64,000 nucleotides of DNA from an aff. Roholtiella sp. LEGE 12411 (GTDB lineage: Bacteria; Cyanobacteriota; Cyanobacteriia; Cyanobacteriales; Nostocaceae). The stretch is taken from positions 1 through 64,000 of the forward strand of contig NZ_JADEXR010000006.1 of the NCBI RefSeq assembly GCF_015206995.1, in the 5' to 3' direction. Below, piece by piece: positions 18,249 to 27,325 of the stretch. Positions within the stretch are counted from its first letter, which is position 1, and each line of letters starts with the position of its first letter. The notes below the pieces were generated by a model. The model had not been told where the DNA came from and searched no databases. It saw only the letters and a program-made list of their open reading frames with translations. The position numbers and the translations under genes are program-made.

Positions 18249-20957
18249 CTAAAATTCAAACGAAATTGTCCCTATCACCGTAAACGGTGCGCCTGGAATT
18301 ACTGTATTTCTGCCAAAGTTAAAGGACTCGAAATACGTCACGCCAAACAGGTTTTCGATATTGATAGCGGCTCTCCAATTATCCCGCTTGTAATAAATTG
18401 CGGCATCAGTTCGCAGATAGCTAGGTAATGTAAAAGTATCGTCAGCTTCATTGGTAGGAATATCACCACCTATTCTATCTGAAAGGTAATATAGCCCCAA
18501 ACCGAAACCTAAACCTTGCAAATTACCTTGAAGAAATTGATAAGTTGTCCATAAACTAGCTTTGTGTTCCGGTACCTTGGGTACTCTAGAACCAACTCTC
18601 AAATCATTACTTTGTGTGATTTCAGCATCTGTATAACCGTAAGCAGCAATGATATTCCATCCAGGCGATATTTCACCAGATATATCTAGTTCAATCCCTC
18701 GGCTTCTCTGCTCTCCAATTGGAATGTTAAACACGTTTTCGTCAATTACAACTGATGTAGCAATATTAGTTTTAGTAATTTCGTAAGCTGCTAAAGTTGC
18801 TGAAAGTTTGTCATTGAAATCTACTTTGACACCCACTTCATATTGAGTACCGCGTTCAGGTTCCAAAAATGTGGCATCATTCTCAGCACGTTGAGCAAAA
18901 TTTGGTGCAAACGAGCGACTATAACTAGCATAGAGTGAAATTGGTTGAATTGGCTGATATACAATACCAAGTCGGGGAGTAAAGGCTTCATCGTACTGAA
19001 TAGTACGAGTATCTGAGAGCCTATCAAACTGGTTTTGATCCACAGTGTCAAAACGACCACCTATGAGAAGCTTAAAATTGTCTGAAAATGCTATCTGATC
19101 TTGCAAATAAATGCCCAATGTCTCTGTTTTGGAGTCACCATCTCTAACTACATTTGTTAGTTCTGAAAGACCTGGCCTTGAGATAACGTTGTAGATTGGA
19201 TCAAAGATGTTTATAGATGGGGTTAATCCTTCAAATCGCCTCTGTGAACCATCACTCTTTTGTCTGGCGAGATCAAGTCCAACTAAGAGTGTGTGTTGGA
19301 TTGAACCCGTCGTAAATTTACTAACAACATCTGTTTGTAAAGAGTACCTTTCAGTGTAGTCATCGTTGGATCGAAAGTTACGCGATAATTCACCAGTCCC
19401 CTCGTCAAGTTCTAGAGGTTGAGCGCGGTAATCAAAGCTATCATTTGAAGTGTATCGAAATGCATTGCGGAGCGTTAAGTTGTCATTAAAACGATGCTCT
19501 AGCCGATAGCCAACATTTACCTCTTCTACTTCCCGCCTGTCTCCTGGTTCACCCACAAATCTACTAGTGGGAATATCAGCAATTCCTCGACCAAAAGCAA
19601 CCAAACCCTGGTCAAATGTCCGCTCATCTTTAAGATAATCTACATTAACTAATAAGTTAGTGTTATCACCAAGCTTTAAGTCAAATACAGGGCCGAAGAA
19701 AAAACGTTCACTATCTACAAAATTTCGGAAACTACTACCATTCTCGTAAGCAACATTCAGTCGATATAGTAATGATTTGTCTGGGTTGAGTGGGCCGGAA
19801 ATATCAATACTAGGACGATAGTAACTATAGCTACCTACAGAGAAATCAGCCGAATAATAGGGCGTATTTAGAGGCTTTTTCGTGACTAAGTTAATGATTC
19901 CTCCTGGTTCAGCATTTCCATACAACACAGAAGCTGGCCCTTTGAGGACTTCTATTTGTTCGATATTGGCAAGTTCTCGCAATGTATCGCCAGGTTCTCT
20001 AAAACCATCTCGAAAAGTTGAATTAAAATCAAAGCCTCTAATATTGAAATTATCAACTGTTCCTGCAAAAGAATCGCCTTCTACAATACCACTAACATTA
20101 CGAATTGCGTCTGTCAGCCTAATAACTTGTTGGTCTTTTAAAACTTGTCTAGGAATTACCTGAATCGACTGGGGAATGTCACGAATTGGGGTATCGGTTC
20201 TAGTGGCCGCTGATGCTTCTGGTACACGATATCTATCTTGTTCACCTGTCACAACCAATTCAATTGGTTCTTCATTCTCAGGTGTCTGCGCTGTGGGTTG
20301 TTCTGAAGGTGTTTCACTTGCTGGTTGTTCTGTTGCTGGTGTTGGCTGCGTTTGGGGAGTCTCACTAGTTGGTTGTTCTGCTGGTGGTACTTGGCTAGTG
20401 GATGTAGTTGGTATCACCCCAAAAATTAAACCTTCATTATCATCAAACAGCTCTACTTTTGGCGCACTTGCTTTACCCGTCACAGTTACCCGAATTGTAT
20501 TCGCATCTAAGTTGGTTACAGTAACTGCTGTAATTCCTGTAAATGGGTTTTCTTGACTGAATACCTCACCAGTCGATAAACGTAATTGAGCGTTGGGGAT
20601 ATCTGCAATAAAATTATTCCCCTCGCTTTTGCTGAGAGGTTGTAACTGTTCCCCTTGAGTCGTTTCTAAAATTATCTCTAGTTGTTTATCGACTGAGTTG
20701 AGTTTGACTCCGGTAACTTGTACAACTACTGATGCTTGAACTAGCTTTTGAGTACTTTTGGTTCTGTGTTTTAATGTCTTTTTTGCAAGGCTATAGGGTT
20801 GATTTACAGTTTGTTTAGAAATCGCCTCTTGATCTGTAGAAGTTGTTTCTTGCTGTTTTTTAGGAAATTGTACTTCTTCACCCCAAGCAGAAGTTGCTAA
20901 CAATAAAGCAAATGAGCCTGTCAGTAACAGGCTTTTAAGTAACAGCACTGGTTTCAT
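18249..20957 (-). CDS. TonB-dependent siderophore receptor with AMIN domain
   Basis: 902 residues, outer membrane. Signal peptide at residues 1-26 (cut after SAWGEE is plausible). AMIN domain about 75-185, which may bind cell wall. Then a Pro/Thr/Gln/Glu-rich linker (about 187-230), the TonB box IELVVTGEQD, plug domain (about 250-355, with RDIPQSIQVIPRQVL and EVLKGPASVLYGNAEPGGIINLVTKKP) and a 22-strand barrel ending in aromatic GTISFEF. This arrangement is typical of cyanobacterial siderophore receptors. The start codon has GAGGA eight bases upstream. It is transcribed away from the NRPS genes across a 640-bp AT-rich region and with fecB. Expected to import the product of the assembly line; substrate identity is inferred. 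Confidence 0.94.
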   Translation of the reverse strand: MKPVLLLKSLLLTGSFALLLATSAWGEEVQFPKKQQETTSTDQEAISKQTVNQPYSLAKKTLKHRTKSTQKLVQASVVVQVTGVKLNSVDKQLEIILETTQGEQLQPLSKSEGNNFIADIPNAQLRLSTGEVFSQENPFTGITAVTVTNLDANTIRVTVTGKASAPKVELFDDNEGLIFGVIPTTSTSQVPPAEQPTSETPQTQPTPATEQPASETPSEQPTAQTPENEEPIELVVTGEQDRYRVPEASAATRTDTPIRDIPQSIQVIPRQVLKDQQVIRLTDAIRNVSGIVEGDSFAGTVDNFNIRGFDFNSTFRDGFREPGDTLRELANIEQIEVLKGPASVLYGNAEPGGIINLVTKKPLNTPYYSADFSVGSYSYYRPSIDISGPLNPDKSLLYRLNVAYENGSSFRNFVDSERFFFGPVFDLKLGDNTNLLVNVDYLKDERTFDQGLVAFGRGIADIPTSRFVGEPGDRREVEEVNVGYRLEHRFNDNLTLRNAFRYTSNDSFDYRAQPLELDEGTGELSRNFRSNDDYTERYSLQTDVVSKFTTGSIQHTLLVGLDLARQKSDGSQRRFEGLTPSINIFDPIYNVISRPGLSELTNVVRDGDSKTETLGIYLQDQIAFSDNFKLLIGGRFDTVDQNQFDRLSDTRTIQYDEAFTPRLGIVYQPIQPISLYASYSRSFAPNFAQRAENDATFLEPERGTQYEVGVKVDFNDKLSATLAAYEITKTNIATSVVIDENVFNIPIGEQRSRGIELDISGEISPGWNIIAAYGYTDAEITQSNDLRVGSRVPKVPEHKASLWTTYQFLQGNLQGLGFGLGLYYLSDRIGGDIPTNEADDTFTLPSYLRTDAAIYYKRDNWRAAINIENLFGVTYFESFNFGRNTVIPGAPFTVIGTISFEF

Positions 20958-21598
20958 CTATTTCCTCACACATGGCTAATAAGCTGTTAACACCCTGATA
21001 TAATTGATTTTCTAGATGCTTACTAAAATTTATTAGCAGTAGTTTTATCAATTATTAGACTATTACATTATCAAAAAGTAGTTAAAAGAGATATGTTTTT
21101 TGCATAACTATGTCAATAAATCTAGACAAGCTATAATCTGTATATTTTTAACAGCAGTATAAATAAATACTAAATACTCGAATGTTCAGGCAAAATGCTT
21201 ACCTTAATGATTTTAGGGAAAATTCAGAGGGTTGATGGATTTTATCGTGCCGTGCCTATGTAAAGCAATCAATTTGTCAATAGAAAGCATAAGACATCTA
21301 TATAAAGAAGTATATTTTGCTAAAAGCCGGAATAAATAGCATAAAAATTTAATAGAATTCTGTGAAAATAAAAATTAAAAGAGAATTATTGGCGTTAATG
21401 TGATATAGATAATATTGAGAATAAATTGCAAGACCGTCTGCAAGATTCTTATTTATGAACTCTAACGATCGCTAAACTTGCCCATTACCCAAGACTGTGC
21501 GCGAATCTAACTTTGGTCAAGAAGTCTACAAATCGCTAGTACAGTTTTCAGCTAAACCGCTTATGACAGTTACATTCCAGAATTAAGTGTGCATCTCA
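20958..21598. promoter_or_regulatory. Divergent promoter region between the receptor and the first NRPS gene
   Basis: About 640 bp, strongly AT-rich, with no gene. It must hold the promoters for the receptor/fecB unit (leftward) and the biosynthetic operon (rightward). Several A/T runs resemble iron-box sequences, the best being 21402-21420. A long leader upstream of the first NRPS gene is possible but no riboswitch fold was recognised. Confidence 0.5.
21402..21420. promoter_or_regulatory. Candidate Fur (iron) box
   Basis: GATATAGATAATATTGAGA matches the classic 19-bp Fur consensus at 12 of 19 positions by my count. Cyanobacterial FurA boxes are loose and AT-rich, so this is weak. Location about 180 bp upstream of the first NRPS start is suitable for iron repression. 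Confidence 0.25.
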
Positions 21599-24500
21599 AT
21601 GCCTGAACATAAAAATACTCAAAGCAGTAATGCCTTGGAAGGCATTTGCGAATTTTCTACTGTTGTTGAACTTTTACGTTATAGAAGTAGCCGACAGGCT
21701 AAACAGCTGAGTTACACATTCTTAGGCGATGGGGAAACACAAAGCGATCGCCTGACCTATCAAGAGCTAGATAGATCTAGTCGAGCGATCGCATCTCAAC
21801 TGCAAAGCTTAGATCTAAGTGGAGAACGTGCCTTACTACTTTATCCACCAGGTTTAGAATATCTTGCCGCCTTTTTTGGGTGTCTGTATGCTGGGGTCGT
21901 AGCAGTTCCAGCTTATCCACCACGCAACCAACGCAACACCCCCAGAATTTTAGCAATTTTAGAAGATGCACAAGCAGCAGTAATTCTGACTACCGCCGCC
22001 CTTTTGCCTCAATTGCAATCTTTGTTTGCTAACAAAATCAATAATATTCAGTGGCTAGCCACTGATAACCTCGCTCCTGGTATAGAAAAAACTTGGCAAG
22101 AGCCTTTTATTAATACAGCAACTTTGGCCTTTTTGCAATATACTTCTGGCTCTACCGGCACACCCAAAGGTGTAATGCTCAGTCATGGCAACCTACTCCA
22201 CAATGCTGTTGTGACTCGCCAATATATGGAACATTCTTCCAGGAGTAAGTTTGTCACTTGGCTACCTGTTTATCATGACATGGGTCTGATTGGCGGAGTG
22301 CTGCAACCTCTATATGGTGGTTTTCCTTGTATCATGATGCCGCCAGCAACTTTCCTCCAGCGTCCTTATCGTTGGTTACAAACAATTTCTCGTTATGGAG
22401 GAACCACTAGTGGCGCTCCCGACTTTGCTTATAAACTTTGTGTTGAAAAAATTACCCCCGAACAACGTTCAACCCTAGATTTAAGCAGTTGGAATGTTGC
22501 TTTTAATGGTGCTGAACCAATTCGTCACGAGACTCTAGAGAAGTTTGCAGCTACCTTCGCTGAATGTGGGTTTCGTCCAGAAGCTTTTTATCCTTGCTAT
22601 GGCATGGCAGAAGCCACTTTAATGGTATCTGGAAGTGTAAAAAATGCTTTAGTAACGACGAAAACCTTACAAAAAACTGCTTTAGAAAGTAATCATATAA
22701 TTGATGCAACTACTAATGATGAAAATTCAACAGTATTAGTCGGTTGCGGTCGAGTTGTACCACAGCAGCAGATTGTAATTGCCAATCCAGAAACCTTCAC
22801 TCGTTGTGAACCCGATGAAGTTGGCGAAATCTGGGTATCAGGCCCTAGTATCGGCCATGGTTACTGGAACCGACCAGAAGAAACAGAGCAAACTTTCCGC
22901 GCCTACTTGCAAGATACGGGAGTACAGCGCTCCGCGCATGAAAACAGCGAAGCGTCAGGGCCATTTTTACGGACTGGAGATTTAGGCTTTTTGCATAATA
23001 GCGAACTCTTTATTACTGGACGAGCTAAAGATTTAATTATCATCAGGGGACGTAATCTCTACCCACAAGATATTGAGTTAACCGCAGAACGAAGCCATAA
23101 AACATTACGCGCAACAAGCGTTGCAGCCTTTGCAGTAGAGGTAGAAAAAGAAGAACGTCTGGTAGTTGTACAAGAATTAGAGTTTCGTGCCAAACCTAAT
23201 ATAGATGAAGTGACGGCTGCTATTCGCCAAGCAATTACAGAAGAACATGAAATAGAAGTTTATGCAGTTATTTTAATCAAAGCCGGCACGATTCCCAAAA
23301 CTTCCAGTGGTAAGATTCAACGTCGCGCTACTAAAGCAGGATTTTTAGCAGGTACATTAGATGTTGTTGGTAGTAGTATTTTGAAAATTGCCCAGACAAC
23401 GGTAGCAGAAGATTGTCTGACACGCACAGAATTACTAGCAGTAGAAGCAGAACAACAACAGCAGTTATTAAACTCTTATTTACAAAAGCTAGTAGCACGA
23501 GTCTTAAAGGTAACACCTTCTCACATAGCGCTAGAGCAACCTTTGAGTAGTTTGGGTCTAGACTCCCTCAAAGTTTTTGAGTTAAAAAACCTGATTGAGG
23601 TTGATTTTGGGGTAACTATATCTGTAGCTGACTTCTTTGATGGTGCTGGTATTGCTGAGTTAACAACCCAAATACTAGACCAAGTTAATAGGAATTTGAC
23701 TAGTGTGTATCTGCCCATCTCTAAAGTAGAGACAGCCACTAGCCAACATCCACTTACCTTTACTCAACAGCAGTTGTGGTTTATCAATCAACTGCAACCT
23801 GGGACAGCTACGTATAATATTCCTGTAGCTATTAATCTGACAGGAAAGTTGAATGTGCCTGCGTTAGTTCGCAGCCTCAACGAAATTATTCAAAGACACG
23901 ACATCTTACGAACCAGCTTTGAGGTGGTGGATGGTGAACCTATCCAAAAAGTTGCAGATGCGATCGCGCTTAACGCACGCTCCGCGATCGCATTCAGTTT
24001 ACCAGAAATTGATTTACGTCATTTCGCTGACGAACAACAACAGACTGAAGTACAAAAGTTATCTCAGCAAGAGGCTCAGTCATCTTTTGATTTAGGACAA
24101 GCACCTTTGTTGCGGGCAAAACTGCTGCACTTGCAAGCAGAATCGATATTACTTATAAATCTGCATCATTTGGTTGGTGATGGTTGGTCAATCAAGGTAC
24201 TAGTTCAAGAATTATCTACGATTTATCAAGCTTTCTGTGCTGGTAAACCCTCGCAACTACCTCAGCTTCCTGTACAGTACACAGATTTTGTGTATTGGCA
24301 GCGAAATTGGTTGCAAGGTGAAGTTATAGAAAAGCATTTAGCTTATTGGAAGCAGCAGTTAGGCGGAAATTTACCTGGATTGCAACTACCTACTGACCTC
24401 CCCAGACCTCCAATACAGACTTTTCGGGGAGCGCAGCAGAAGTTTGTATTGTCTACAACATTAACTGAGTCAATCAAACAGTTAAGCCAACAGCAGGGTG

Positions 24501-27007
24501 CAACCTTATTTATGACCTTGTTGGCGGCTTTTCAAACTTTGCTTTACCGCTACACAGATCAAGAAGATATTCTTGTTGGTTCACCAATAGCCAACCGCAA
24601 CCGTGCTGAACTGGATCAGTTAATTGGGTGTTTTGTCAATACTTTAGTATTGCGTACTAATCTAGAAGGAAATCCCACATTTACAGAATTGTTGGGACGA
24701 GTGCGAAAGGTTGCAGTTGAGGCTTATACTCATCAAGATTTACCCTTTGAGAAGCTAGTAGAAGCGTTACAGCCAAATCGGGATCTTAGTTATAACCCAT
24801 TGTTCCAGGTGATGTTTGTGCTTCAGAATCCTGCATCTAATAGCATCTGGAAAACTGACGAACTTGAGACAAGAACAGCCAAGTTTGATGTCCTTCTATC
24901 AATGATTGATAGTGAAGAAGGATTGACAGGGACGCTAGAATACAACACCGATTTATTTAATTCAGATACTATAGCTAGGATGGTAGAGCATTTCCAAACC
25001 CTGTTAGAGGGTGTGGTTATTGATCCCAATCAGGGTATTTCTGAGTTATCAATATTGACACCTGTTGAACGTCAAACGCTACTGGTAGAATGGAATAATA
25101 CTCAGGTTGATTATCCTCAAGAAGCTTGCATCCATAACTTGTTTGAGGCACAGGTAGAAAAAACACCAGATGCGATCGCTCTAGTCTTTGCTAACCTAGA
25201 ACTTACCTATCGTGAGTTAAACAATCGAGCCAATCAACTAGCGCACTACCTAGAAAATGTGGGTGTACAACCAGAAACCTTGGTTGGTGTCTGCATGGAA
25301 CGCTCTATGGAAATGGTTGTCGGGATATTAGCTATCCTTAAAGCAGGGGCGGCTTATGTACCCTTAGATCCTACTTACCCAGCAGAGCGGCTTCATTTTG
25401 TGCTAGAAGATGCTCAGTTGAAATTTATCCTCACTCAACAAAAACAAAGCCACAAATTAGCTAACGATAAAACACAACTAATCTGCCTGGATACAGACGG
25501 GGAAATCATTGCTCAACAAAGTACAGATAATCCCAATAGTCAAGTTGTACCTGCATCCTTGGCTTATATTATTTACACCTCCGGTTCTACAGGTAAACCC
25601 AAAGGTGTTTTAGTCAACCACGTCAACGTTGTGCGTTTATTTGCTGCCACTGATGCTTGGTTTAAGTTTAACCAGCAGGATGTGTGGACGTTGTTTCACT
25701 CGATAGCCTTCGATTTCTCAGTGTGGGAAATCTGGGGTGCTTTGCTGTATGGCGGTCGTTTAATTGTAGTTCCCTATGAAGTCAGTCGTTCACCCCAAGC
25801 ATTCTATGAGTTATTGGCTCAACAACAGGTAACAGTTCTCAACCAAACTCCTTCAGCCTTCCGTCAATTGATACAGGTTGATGAATCTGTCGCTGCTGCT
25901 GAAAAATTAAAACATTTAAGGTATGTCATCTTCGGTGGTGAGGCTTTAGAACTGCAAAGTTTGCAACCTTGGTTTGAGCGATATGGAGACAAGTCACCAC
26001 AGTTAGTCAATATGTACGGGATTACAGAAACAACCGTACACGTTACTTACCGCCCTTTAACTAAAGCAGATGTCACTCAGGCACAGGGAAGTGTAATTGG
26101 TATTCCGATTCCTGACTTGCAAGTTTACCTGCTAGACAAACATCAGCAACTTGTACCAATAGGAGTTCCGGGTGAAATGTACATTGGTGGTGCCGGTTTG
26201 GCGCGGGGTTATTTGAATCGTCCAGAACTCACACAACAGAAGTTTATTTCTCACCCATTTACACTAGGAACACGTCTTTATCGTTCTGGAGATTTGGCAC
26301 GATATTTACCTAATGGTGAATTAGAATACCTTGGCCGGATTGACAACCAGGTGAAGATTCGTGGCTTCCGCATTGAGTTAGGAGAGATTGAGACAACACT
26401 AAGCCAATACCCAAGAGTCAGAGAAACGGTGGTTTTAGTAAGGGAAGACATAGCAAATCATCGACGGTTGGTTGCATACATAATTCCTGATCAAAAGTCA
26501 GCCCTTTGCCTGAATGAATTAAGGTATTTTTTGAAGAGAAAACTGCCTGAATATATGATTCCTTCTGCCTTTGTAGTTTTAGAAACATTACCTCTGAACC
26601 CCAATGGAAAAGTAGACCGTCGTGCTTTACCTGCACCGGAGAACTTGCGTCCAGAGTTGGCAACTAATTACCAAGCTCCTCAATCTGAGGTTGAAAAAAC
26701 AATAGCTAAAGTTTGGAAACAGGTACTACAGATAGAAAAAGTAGGTATTCATGATAATTTCTTTGACCTTGGTGGACATTCTTTACTAGTGGTACAGGTA
26801 AACAACCAAATCAGAGAAACATTGAAACAGGATTTATCGGTTGTAGAAATGTTTCAAAATCCAACTATTAAGTCACTGGCGGAACATTTAGATAAGAAAG
26901 CAAATGATGTCTCTGCCTTCCACTCAATGCGTGAACGTACTGATAAGCAAAAAGCAGCTATTAATAAACAACAACAATTCATGAGAAAACAGAGACAAAA
27001 GCTTTAG
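21599..27007 (+). CDS. Hybrid FAAL-NRPS: FAAL-ACP-C-A(Thr)-PCP, starts the lipopeptide
   Basis: 1802 residues from ATG 21599; a GTG at 21587 would add four codons. Residues about 20-600 are a fatty acyl-AMP ligase (YTSGSTGTPKGVMLSH, GDLGFL, GRAKDLIIIRG, SSGKIQRR); it activates a fatty acid and loads it on the ACP (630-697, Ser656 in GLDSL). A condensation domain follows (about 716-1150, HHLVGDG at 856-862), then an adenylation domain (1188-1665). Its specificity residues read D-F-W-S-I-G-M-V-H-K (Asp1372 first), close to the threonine code. PCP Ser1728 is in GGHSL. The enzyme acylates Thr and passes it to the PKS. Its A-domain DNA is almost identical to that of the NRPS at 33139. Short palindromic repeats extend loops at 22921-22957 and 23960-23991. 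First gene of the operon. Confidence 0.95.
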   Translation: MPEHKNTQSSNALEGICEFSTVVELLRYRSSRQAKQLSYTFLGDGETQSDRLTYQELDRSSRAIASQLQSLDLSGERALLLYPPGLEYLAAFFGCLYAGVVAVPAYPPRNQRNTPRILAILEDAQAAVILTTAALLPQLQSLFANKINNIQWLATDNLAPGIEKTWQEPFINTATLAFLQYTSGSTGTPKGVMLSHGNLLHNAVVTRQYMEHSSRSKFVTWLPVYHDMGLIGGVLQPLYGGFPCIMMPPATFLQRPYRWLQTISRYGGTTSGAPDFAYKLCVEKITPEQRSTLDLSSWNVAFNGAEPIRHETLEKFAATFAECGFRPEAFYPCYGMAEATLMVSGSVKNALVTTKTLQKTALESNHIIDATTNDENSTVLVGCGRVVPQQQIVIANPETFTRCEPDEVGEIWVSGPSIGHGYWNRPEETEQTFRAYLQDTGVQRSAHENSEASGPFLRTGDLGFLHNSELFITGRAKDLIIIRGRNLYPQDIELTAERSHKTLRATSVAAFAVEVEKEERLVVVQELEFRAKPNIDEVTAAIRQAITEEHEIEVYAVILIKAGTIPKTSSGKIQRRATKAGFLAGTLDVVGSSILKIAQTTVAEDCLTRTELLAVEAEQQQQLLNSYLQKLVARVLKVTPSHIALEQPLSSLGLDSLKVFELKNLIEVDFGVTISVADFFDGAGIAELTTQILDQVNRNLTSVYLPISKVETATSQHPLTFTQQQLWFINQLQPGTATYNIPVAINLTGKLNVPALVRSLNEIIQRHDILRTSFEVVDGEPIQKVADAIALNARSAIAFSLPEIDLRHFADEQQQTEVQKLSQQEAQSSFDLGQAPLLRAKLLHLQAESILLINLHHLVGDGWSIKVLVQELSTIYQAFCAGKPSQLPQLPVQYTDFVYWQRNWLQGEVIEKHLAYWKQQLGGNLPGLQLPTDLPRPPIQTFRGAQQKFVLSTTLTESIKQLSQQQGATLFMTLLAAFQTLLYRYTDQEDILVGSPIANRNRAELDQLIGCFVNTLVLRTNLEGNPTFTELLGRVRKVAVEAYTHQDLPFEKLVEALQPNRDLSYNPLFQVMFVLQNPASNSIWKTDELETRTAKFDVLLSMIDSEEGLTGTLEYNTDLFNSDTIARMVEHFQTLLEGVVIDPNQGISELSILTPVERQTLLVEWNNTQVDYPQEACIHNLFEAQVEKTPDAIALVFANLELTYRELNNRANQLAHYLENVGVQPETLVGVCMERSMEMVVGILAILKAGAAYVPLDPTYPAERLHFVLEDAQLKFILTQQKQSHKLANDKTQLICLDTDGEIIAQQSTDNPNSQVVPASLAYIIYTSGSTGKPKGVLVNHVNVVRLFAATDAWFKFNQQDVWTLFHSIAFDFSVWEIWGALLYGGRLIVVPYEVSRSPQAFYELLAQQQVTVLNQTPSAFRQLIQVDESVAAAEKLKHLRYVIFGGEALELQSLQPWFERYGDKSPQLVNMYGITETTVHVTYRPLTKADVTQAQGSVIGIPIPDLQVYLLDKHQQLVPIGVPGEMYIGGAGLARGYLNRPELTQQKFISHPFTLGTRLYRSGDLARYLPNGELEYLGRIDNQVKIRGFRIELGEIETTLSQYPRVRETVVLVREDIANHRRLVAYIIPDQKSALCLNELRYFLKRKLPEYMIPSAFVVLETLPLNPNGKVDRRALPAPENLRPELATNYQAPQSEVEKTIAKVWKQVLQIEKVGIHDNFFDLGGHSLLVVQVNNQIRETLKQDLSVVEMFQNPTIKSLAEHLDKKANDVSAFHSMRERTDKQKAAINKQQQFMRKQRQKL
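22921..22957. repeat. In-frame palindromic-repeat insertion in the FAAL domain
   Basis: AGTACAGCGCTCCGCGC followed by an A-rich spacer and GCGAAGCG. It separates 'DTG' from 'GPFLRTGDLGF', which are directly joined in usual FAALs, adding about 12 residues (VQRSAHENSEAS). Confidence 0.7.
23960..23991. repeat. In-frame palindromic-repeat insertion in the C domain
   Basis: A GCGATCGC copy at each end with GCTTAACGCACGCTCC between. It is translated as AIALNARSAIA in a variable loop of the condensation domain before LPEIDLR. Confidence 0.75.
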
Positions 27008-27325
27008 ATGGCATTAGACATTAAAAAAATTAATTTTATGGATCAAGGTGAGCAAATTCTAATTAAAAAATCGTTTTTAGAGAATTTCTAGAAGAAAAAT
27101 ATAAGTAAGTTTGGGTGAATAAATCAAAATACATTAAGTAATGGAAAAAATAAATTAGTCCTCTCTACGAGACGCTACGCGAACACTACAAACCTTGAAT
27201 TATTTACGCTGCTCTACTTACCTTTAAATATGAAGTTTTTTGGATGTTGAATTTTATATTTTCCGAAAATACTCTTAGCATTATCTGTCTTTGATGTCGC
27301 ACAATAACAATAGCAATAACCAATA
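27008..27325. other. Gap between first NRPS and PKS, with a possible tiny frame
   Basis: 318 bp, the largest unexplained gap within the core operon. An ATG abuts the NRPS stop codon and opens a 27-codon frame (27008-27091, starting MALDIKKINFMDQGEQ), without ribosome binding site or known family. A palindromic repeat with CGAGACGCTACGCGAACAC lies at 27167-27185. An internal promoter for the PKS gene is possible. Confidence 0.4.

Noticed and set aside
20176-20556. 126-codon plus-strand frame
   Set aside because: Antisense shadow of the Pro/Thr-rich linker and AMIN domain of the TonB receptor.
27008-27091. 27-codon gene after the first NRPS
   Set aside because: Touches the stop codon of the NRPS but has no ribosome binding site or family; kept only as a note in the gap entry.
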